Position numbers and translations under genes: made by a program. Below are positions 39,796-43,519 of a stretch of 43,519 nucleotides of DNA, piece by piece (position 1 is the stretch's first letter; every line of letters begins with the position of its first letter). The notes under the pieces are model-generated. The model saw only the letters and a list, made by a program, of their open reading frames with translations, was not told the origin of the DNA and ran no database searches. Source of the DNA: Lachnospiraceae bacterium (GTDB lineage Bacteria; Bacillota_A; Clostridia; Lachnospirales; Lachnospiraceae); the NCBI GenBank assembly GCA_003446335.1, contig DMAZ01000155.1, positions 3,905-47,423 of the forward strand, given 5' to 3'.

Positions 39796-39846
39796 TGACG
39801 GTATTCTTACTGTAGTGGTGGGAAACGTATATATAAGGAGGAAACC

Positions 39847-40719
39847 ATGTACAAAATATTAAAGAAAAAGCAACTGAGTGAAGTTGTCTGGCTTATGGAA
39901 GTCGAGGCGCCTCTTGTTGCACGCAGTTGTCAGCCGGGACAGTTCGTCATTGTGAAAAACGGCGAGGTCGGCGAACGCATTCCTCTTACGATTTGTGATT
40001 ATGATCGGGAAAGAGGTACAATAACTATCGTATTCCAGCCACTTGGCGTAAGTACACTTAAATTCCTTAAACTGGAGGAAGGAGATTACTTCCAGGATTT
40101 CGTCGGACCGCTCGGAAGACCGTCCGATATTCTTGAAATGAGCGAAGAGGAAATTAAATCCAAGAAATTCCTTTTCGTAGCCGGCGGCGTAGGAACTGCG
40201 CCTGTCTATCCGCAGGTAAAATGGCTGAAGGAACATGGATATGAATGTGATGTCATCATCGGAGCCAGGACAAAAGATCTCCTGTTCTTTGAGGAGGAGA
40301 TGAGTGCTGTCGCCACGAACCTTTATATCACGACCGATGACGGATCTTACAAGCATAAAGGTGTTGTTACATCCGTGATCGATGAACTTGTCGCAGAAGG
40401 CAGAGAATACAACCACTGTGTTGCGATCGGACCGATGATCATGATGAAGTTCGTGTGTCTTACTACTCAGAAGTACAATATCCCGACGATCGTCAGTATG
40501 AATCCGATCATGGTCGACGGAACAGGTATGTGTGGCGCCTGCCGTCTTACCGTAGGCGATGAGATTAAATTCGCATGCGTAGATGGACCGGAATTCGACG
40601 GTTTCAAGATCAACTGGTCTGAGGCGATGAAGAGAATGACTCTGTACAAGACGGAAGAGGGTCGCGCAAAACTTCGGTATGAAGAGGGCGAAACTCATCA
40701 CGGAAACTGTGGAAATTGA
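39847..40719 (+). CDS. nfnA: NADH-dependent ferredoxin:NADP+ oxidoreductase, subunit A (NfnA)
   Basis: NfnA is the small subunit of the electron-bifurcating transhydrogenase NfnAB, which couples NADPH oxidation to reduction of NAD+ and ferredoxin, or the reverse. The 290-residue protein is a ferredoxin-NADP reductase-type flavoprotein: FAD site RIPLTICDYD (about 44-53), NAD(H) site FVAGGVGTAPV (110-120), and a [2Fe-2S] site DGTGMCGACR...CVDG. The ligands are Asp224, Cys229, Cys232 and Cys244, the unusual one-Asp/three-Cys set known for NfnA. AAGGAGG precedes the ATG. nfnB follows after 17 bases. A sulfide dehydrogenase-like role (SudB) is an older name for the same family. Confidence 0.93.
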   Translation: MYKILKKKQLSEVVWLMEVEAPLVARSCQPGQFVIVKNGEVGERIPLTICDYDRERGTITIVFQPLGVSTLKFLKLEEGDYFQDFVGPLGRPSDILEMSEEEIKSKKFLFVAGGVGTAPVYPQVKWLKEHGYECDVIIGARTKDLLFFEEEMSAVATNLYITTDDGSYKHKGVVTSVIDELVAEGREYNHCVAIGPMIMMKFVCLTTQKYNIPTIVSMNPIMVDGTGMCGACRLTVGDEIKFACVDGPEFDGFKINWSEAMKRMTLYKTEEGRAKLRYEEGETHHGNCGN

Positions 40720-40736
40720 GATGGAGGTGACATTTA

Positions 40737-42137
40737 ATGCCTAATATGTCTAAAACGAAGGTTCCCGTACGGGAGCAGGAACCGCTTGTTCGTGCTACGA
40801 ATTTTGAAGAAGTATGTTACGGATATAATGAAGAGGAAGCTGTCGAGGAAGCAACCAGATGCCTCAACTGCAAGAATGCGCGCTGCATCGAGGGATGCCC
40901 TGTAAGCATTGATATTCCGGCTTTTATTAAAAAAGTAACAGAGAGAGATTTCGCAGGTGCCTACCAGGTCATCTCTGAGTCGAGTTCTCTTCCTGCTGTC
41001 TGCGGACGTGTATGCCCGCAGGAGACACAGTGCGAAGGAAGATGTATCCGTGGTCTGAAGGCTGAGCCGGTATCAATCGGCAAGCTCGAGAGATTTGTAG
41101 CGGATCGCGCAAAAGAGGATGGAATCAAGCCCGAAGGCGCTAAAGTGAAAAACGGTCACAAAGTTGCCGTCATCGGTTCCGGTCCTGCAGGTCTTACCGC
41201 AGCAGGAGATCTTGCCAAGATGGGATATGACGTGACGATATACGAAGCTCTTCATAAAGCAGGCGGTGTACTTACATACGGCATTCCGGAGTTCCGTCTC
41301 CCGAAAGAGAAGGTCGTTGCCGAGGAAGTAAAGAATGTCGAAGGTCTCGGTGTTAAGATCATTACCGATGTTATCGTCGGCAGAACGATTTCTGTTGATC
41401 AGCTGATCGAGCAGGAAGGTTATGAAGCGATTTTCATCGGCTCCGGCGCAGGTCTTCCGATGTTCATGGGTATCCCGGGCGAGAATGCCAACGGCGTTTT
41501 CTCCGCAAATGAGTACCTTACACGCAATAACCTCATGTATGCTTTCAGAGATGACTACGATACACCGATCTATAAGGCTAAGAAAGCGGTCGTTGTCGGC
41601 GGCGGAAACGTTGCTATGGACGCAGCCAGGACGGCTCTTCGTCTGGGCGCCGAAGTCCATCTTGTATATCGCCGTTCTGAGGCAGAGCTTCCGGCAAGAG
41701 CGGAGGAAGTCCATCATGCCAAGGAAGAGGGCGTTATTTTCGATCTTCTGACGAATCCGGTCGAAGTTCTTACAGATGAGAATGACAATGTTGTCGGCAT
41801 CAGATGCATCCGTATGGAGCTCGGTGAGCCGGACGCATCCGGAAGAAGACGTCCGGTAGCGGTCGAAGGTTCTGAATTCGAGATGGAGTGCGATGCGGTC
41901 ATCATGTCTCTCGGCACATCTCCGAACCCGCTCATTTCCTCGACAACGCCGGGCCTTGAGATCAACCGCAGAAAATGCCTTGTTGCGACAGAAGATGAAG
42001 GAAAGACGACAAAAGAAGGCGTCTATGCAGGCGGTGACGCTGTAACAGGTGCCGCTACAGTTATTCTTGCCATGGGAGCCGGCAGAGCCGGTGCCAAGGG
42101 TATCGATAATTATATCCGGAGCAAAAATCAGGAATAA
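40737..42137 (+). CDS. nfnB: NADH-dependent ferredoxin:NADP+ oxidoreductase, subunit B (NfnB)
   Basis: NfnB is the large subunit, with the bifurcating FAD, two [4Fe-4S] clusters and the NADP(H) site. The 466-residue protein has Cys42, Cys45, Cys50 and Cys54 (CLNCKNARCIEGC) and Cys89, Cys93, Cys99 and Cys103 (CGRVCPQETQCEGRC) for iron-sulfur binding. The FAD motif is VIGSGPAG (145-152), the second dinucleotide motif VVGGGNVAMDAAR, and the C-terminal GGDAVTGAATVILAMGAGR contacts the flavin. It resembles glutamate synthase small chain (GltD), but the adjacent nfnA and the absence of gltB identify it as Nfn. GGAGGTGA precedes the ATG. A terminator follows. Confidence 0.93.
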   Translation: MPNMSKTKVPVREQEPLVRATNFEEVCYGYNEEEAVEEATRCLNCKNARCIEGCPVSIDIPAFIKKVTERDFAGAYQVISESSSLPAVCGRVCPQETQCEGRCIRGLKAEPVSIGKLERFVADRAKEDGIKPEGAKVKNGHKVAVIGSGPAGLTAAGDLAKMGYDVTIYEALHKAGGVLTYGIPEFRLPKEKVVAEEVKNVEGLGVKIITDVIVGRTISVDQLIEQEGYEAIFIGSGAGLPMFMGIPGENANGVFSANEYLTRNNLMYAFRDDYDTPIYKAKKAVVVGGGNVAMDAARTALRLGAEVHLVYRRSEAELPARAEEVHHAKEEGVIFDLLTNPVEVLTDENDNVVGIRCIRMELGEPDASGRRRPVAVEGSEFEMECDAVIMSLGTSPNPLISSTTPGLEINRRKCLVATEDEGKTTKEGVYAGGDAVTGAATVILAMGAGRAGAKGIDNYIRSKNQE

Positions 42138-42195
42138 TGAAGATTCCCCACGACGCAAAGTGGCAAGTTTGAAATAATAACAGTTTTTTATGATC

Positions 42196-42223
42196 CCCGG
42201 CCGGTAAGGCCGGGTGATTTTTA
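42196..42223 (+). terminator. Terminator after nfnB
   Basis: cccggcc / ggccggg is a 7-bp G/C stem with loop ggtaa, followed by tgATTTTTA. It lies directly before rlmH, about 20 bases from that start. Confidence 0.75.
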
Positions 42224-42233
42224 TCTGATTAAT

Positions 42234-42713
42234 ATGAAAATAAAAATAATCTGTGTTGGTAAAATAAAAGAAAAGTTTTATCGGGATGCTGTGGCAGAAT
42301 ATGTCAAGCGTCTGTCCAGATACTGCAAAATTGAGATCCTGGAGTGTCAGGACGAGAAAACGCCGGATGGTATTTCCCCGGAGGCTGAGAAACAGATAAA
42401 GATCAGAGAAGGAGAAAGGATCCTAAGCCGTATCACAGACAGTGAATACTGCATCGCTCTTGATCTCGGAGGAAGGACTTTTACTTCCGAACAGCTTTCG
42501 TCCCATCTGTCCGGGCTCATGATCAAAGGAAAAAGCACAATAACCTTTATTATCGGCGGATCTTTGGGATTGTCGGAAAAAGTCCTGGCAAGAGCAGATG
42601 AGAAGCTCAGTTTTTCGGCTTTTACCTTTCCTCACCAGCTTATGCGGGTAATTTTACTTGAACAGATCTACAGGTCTTATCGTATTATGAATCATGAACC
42701 GTATCATAAGTAG
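42234..42713 (+). CDS. rlmH: 23S rRNA (pseudouridine-1915-N3)-methyltransferase RlmH
   Basis: RlmH methylates pseudouridine 1915 in helix 69 of 23S rRNA. The 159-residue protein is full length and strongly conserved: KIKIICVGKIKEKF, YCIALDLGGRTFTSEQLS, FIIGGSLGLSEKV for SAM binding, and the C-terminal knot FPHQLMRVILLEQIYRSYRI ending in HEPYHK. No proper Shine-Dalgarno is visible: the nearest purine run, GGGTGA, is about 15 bases before the ATG and is part of the preceding terminator stem. No clear promoter was found, so read-through or an unrecognised start signal is implied. Confidence 0.95.
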   Translation: MKIKIICVGKIKEKFYRDAVAEYVKRLSRYCKIEILECQDEKTPDGISPEAEKQIKIREGERILSRITDSEYCIALDLGGRTFTSEQLSSHLSGLMIKGKSTITFIIGGSLGLSEKVLARADEKLSFSAFTFPHQLMRVILLEQIYRSYRIMNHEPYHK

Positions 42714-42814
42714 CCATGGTGCCGCGTGAAGGAATCTGACATAAAAAGAACGGTTCACAATAAAACGAAAATGTTACCCAAATGTTGCCTGACGGGGAAC
42801 AAGTAGTTTCATGT

Positions 42815-42843
42815 TTGTGAAAACTGTGTTAAAATTATTTAAT
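42815..42843 (+). promoter_or_regulatory. Candidate promoter of the PhoH-family gene
   Basis: TTGTGA, a 17-bp spacer and TTTAAT. An overlapping extended -10, TGTTAAAAT (ending 42835), is an alternative. Confidence 0.5.
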
Positions 42844-42863
42844 ATATCGGAAAGGGGAAAAGA

Positions 42864-43519
42864 ATGGGAAGCAGGACAGAAACATCTGTTGCGATTCCGG
42901 CCGAACATGAAAAAAATATTTTCGGTGATTTCGATAAGCATCTGAAAATAATAGAAAATACGCTTCATATAGAGATGATCGAGCGCGACGGGGAACTGAA
43001 AATCATCGGGGAAGCAGCCGATGTAAAAAAGGCATCCCGCCTTCTGGAGCAGCTGCTTATTTTATCCGAGCGTGGAAATACGATCACGACTCAGAACATC
43101 AATTATGCACTCTCGCTTCTCCTTGAAGACAGGGAAAGCGCTATATCGGCTCTGGATGATGATCTGATCATTCATACGGTGGCCGGACGACCGGTCAAGC
43201 CGAAAACGATAGGGCAGAAAAAGTATGTGGATTCCATCAGAGAGCGAATGATCACCTTCGGAACAGGACCTGCAGGTACCGGAAAGACTTATCTTGCCAT
43301 GGCGATGGCAGTGCGTGCTTTTCGAAGGGATGAAGTATCAAGGATCATTCTCACCAGACCTGCGATCGAGGCGGGAGAAAAACTGGGATTTCTTCCCGGA
43401 GATCTGCAGAGCAAGATCGATCCTTATCTGAGACCACTCTATGATGCATTATATGAGATCATGGGCGCAGAGGCATTTCTGAAAAATTCGGAAAAAGGAC
43501 TTATAGAGGTGGCTCCGCT
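42864..43519 (+). CDS. PhoH-family ATPase, 3' end beyond the window
   Basis: The first 218 codons of a PhoH/YlaK-family protein (YqfA/PhoL/YbeZ type) are present. The N-terminal region includes a KH-like segment (about 30-75: [21 protein letters not shown]). The ATPase domain follows, with [15 protein letters not shown], the P-loop [13 protein letters not shown] (133-145) and [19 protein letters not shown]. Such genes usually sit upstream of ybeY and act in RNA or ribosome quality control, although the natural role is not settled. ATG 42864 is six bases after AAAGGGG. The frame stays open to the last base. Confidence 0.93.
   Translation, partial: MGSRTETSVAIPAEHEKNIFGDFDKHLKIIENTLHIEMIERDGELKIIGEAADVKKASRLLEQLLILSERGNTITTQNINYALSLLLEDRESAISALDDDLIIHTVAGRPVKPKTIGQKKYVDSIRERMITFGTGPAGTGKTYLAMAMAVRAFRRDEVSRIILTRPAIEAGEKLGFLPGDLQSKIDPYLRPLYDALYEIMGAEAFLKNSEKGLIEVAP

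Noticed and set aside
40737..42137. Glutamate synthase small subunit (GltD)
   Set aside because: It pairs with nfnA and no gltB is present, so NfnB is the better call.

Overview
The window is a gene-dense piece (about 40 protein genes and one partial tRNA, moderate G+C) of a low-G+C Gram-positive chromosome. The protein families, AGGAGG-type ribosome binding sites, gene order and anaerobic enzymes (bifurcating NfnAB, E. coli-type xanthine dehydrogenase, putative Re-citrate synthase) point to an anaerobic member of Clostridia, most likely Lachnospiraceae-like. This assignment is inferred from gene content, not from a search. I see no IS element, prophage, CRISPR array, integrase, toxin-antitoxin pair or decayed gene. 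No gap between genes is as long as 300 bases; the longest is about 250.

Layout. 1-1770: 3' part of a tRNA-Thr(CGU) with its terminator, then a membrane-anchored SH3-domain protein with two repeat arrays. 1778-5455: a lactonase-type beta-propeller protein divergent from an atypical galactokinase, then a one-piece pyruvate-kinase-like protein lacking the usual C-terminal domain. 5559-9571: xanthine dehydrogenase operon (Mo, FAD and 2Fe-2S subunits) with a good promoter, a structured leader and a strong terminator. 9606-10817: DUF4349 lipoprotein. 10834-17543: the classic Firmicute translation/secretion block ylxM-ffh-rpsP-khpA-rimM-trmD-rplS-lepB-rbgA-rnhB-yraN. 17671-21979: pgeF, leuS and an EamA transporter. 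22025-23767 (minus): rqcH. 23927-27652: yicC-gmk-rpoZ, then rimO-pgsA. 27716-30349: Re-citrate-synthase-like gene plus eukaryote-type NADP isocitrate dehydrogenase. 30395-32311 (minus): an ABC-F ATPase. 32437-36887: NAD(P)HX repair protein, alanine racemase, YebC and a UppP-like phosphatase. 37006-42713: FtsK/SpoIIIE, NfnA-NfnB and RlmH. 42864-end: the start of a PhoH-family ATPase.

How the genes fit together. Most of the window makes or repairs the translation apparatus (SRP, ribosomal proteins and their maturation factors, tRNA and rRNA methyltransferases, RqcH, ABC-F), the cell envelope (alr, uppP, pgsA, lepB, ftsK) or nucleotides (gmk). The accessory metabolism is redox-centred. Citrate synthase plus Icd would supply 2-oxoglutarate and NADPH, NfnAB would balance NADH, NADPH and ferredoxin, and xanthine dehydrogenase would serve purine breakdown or salvage. 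Several ORF starts were moved to the codon that sits correctly behind a Shine-Dalgarno sequence, including TTG starts for gmk, rbgA and probably rnhB.

I found no convincing new multigene system. The points worth a second look are a probably leaderless ylxM transcript with an inverted repeat inside its promoter, a two-hairpin leader ahead of xdhABC, a UppP homologue whose usual histidine is phenylalanine, a galactokinase with an altered sugar-binding motif, the minimal pyruvate-kinase-like protein, and a hairpin between Shine-Dalgarno and start in pgeF.
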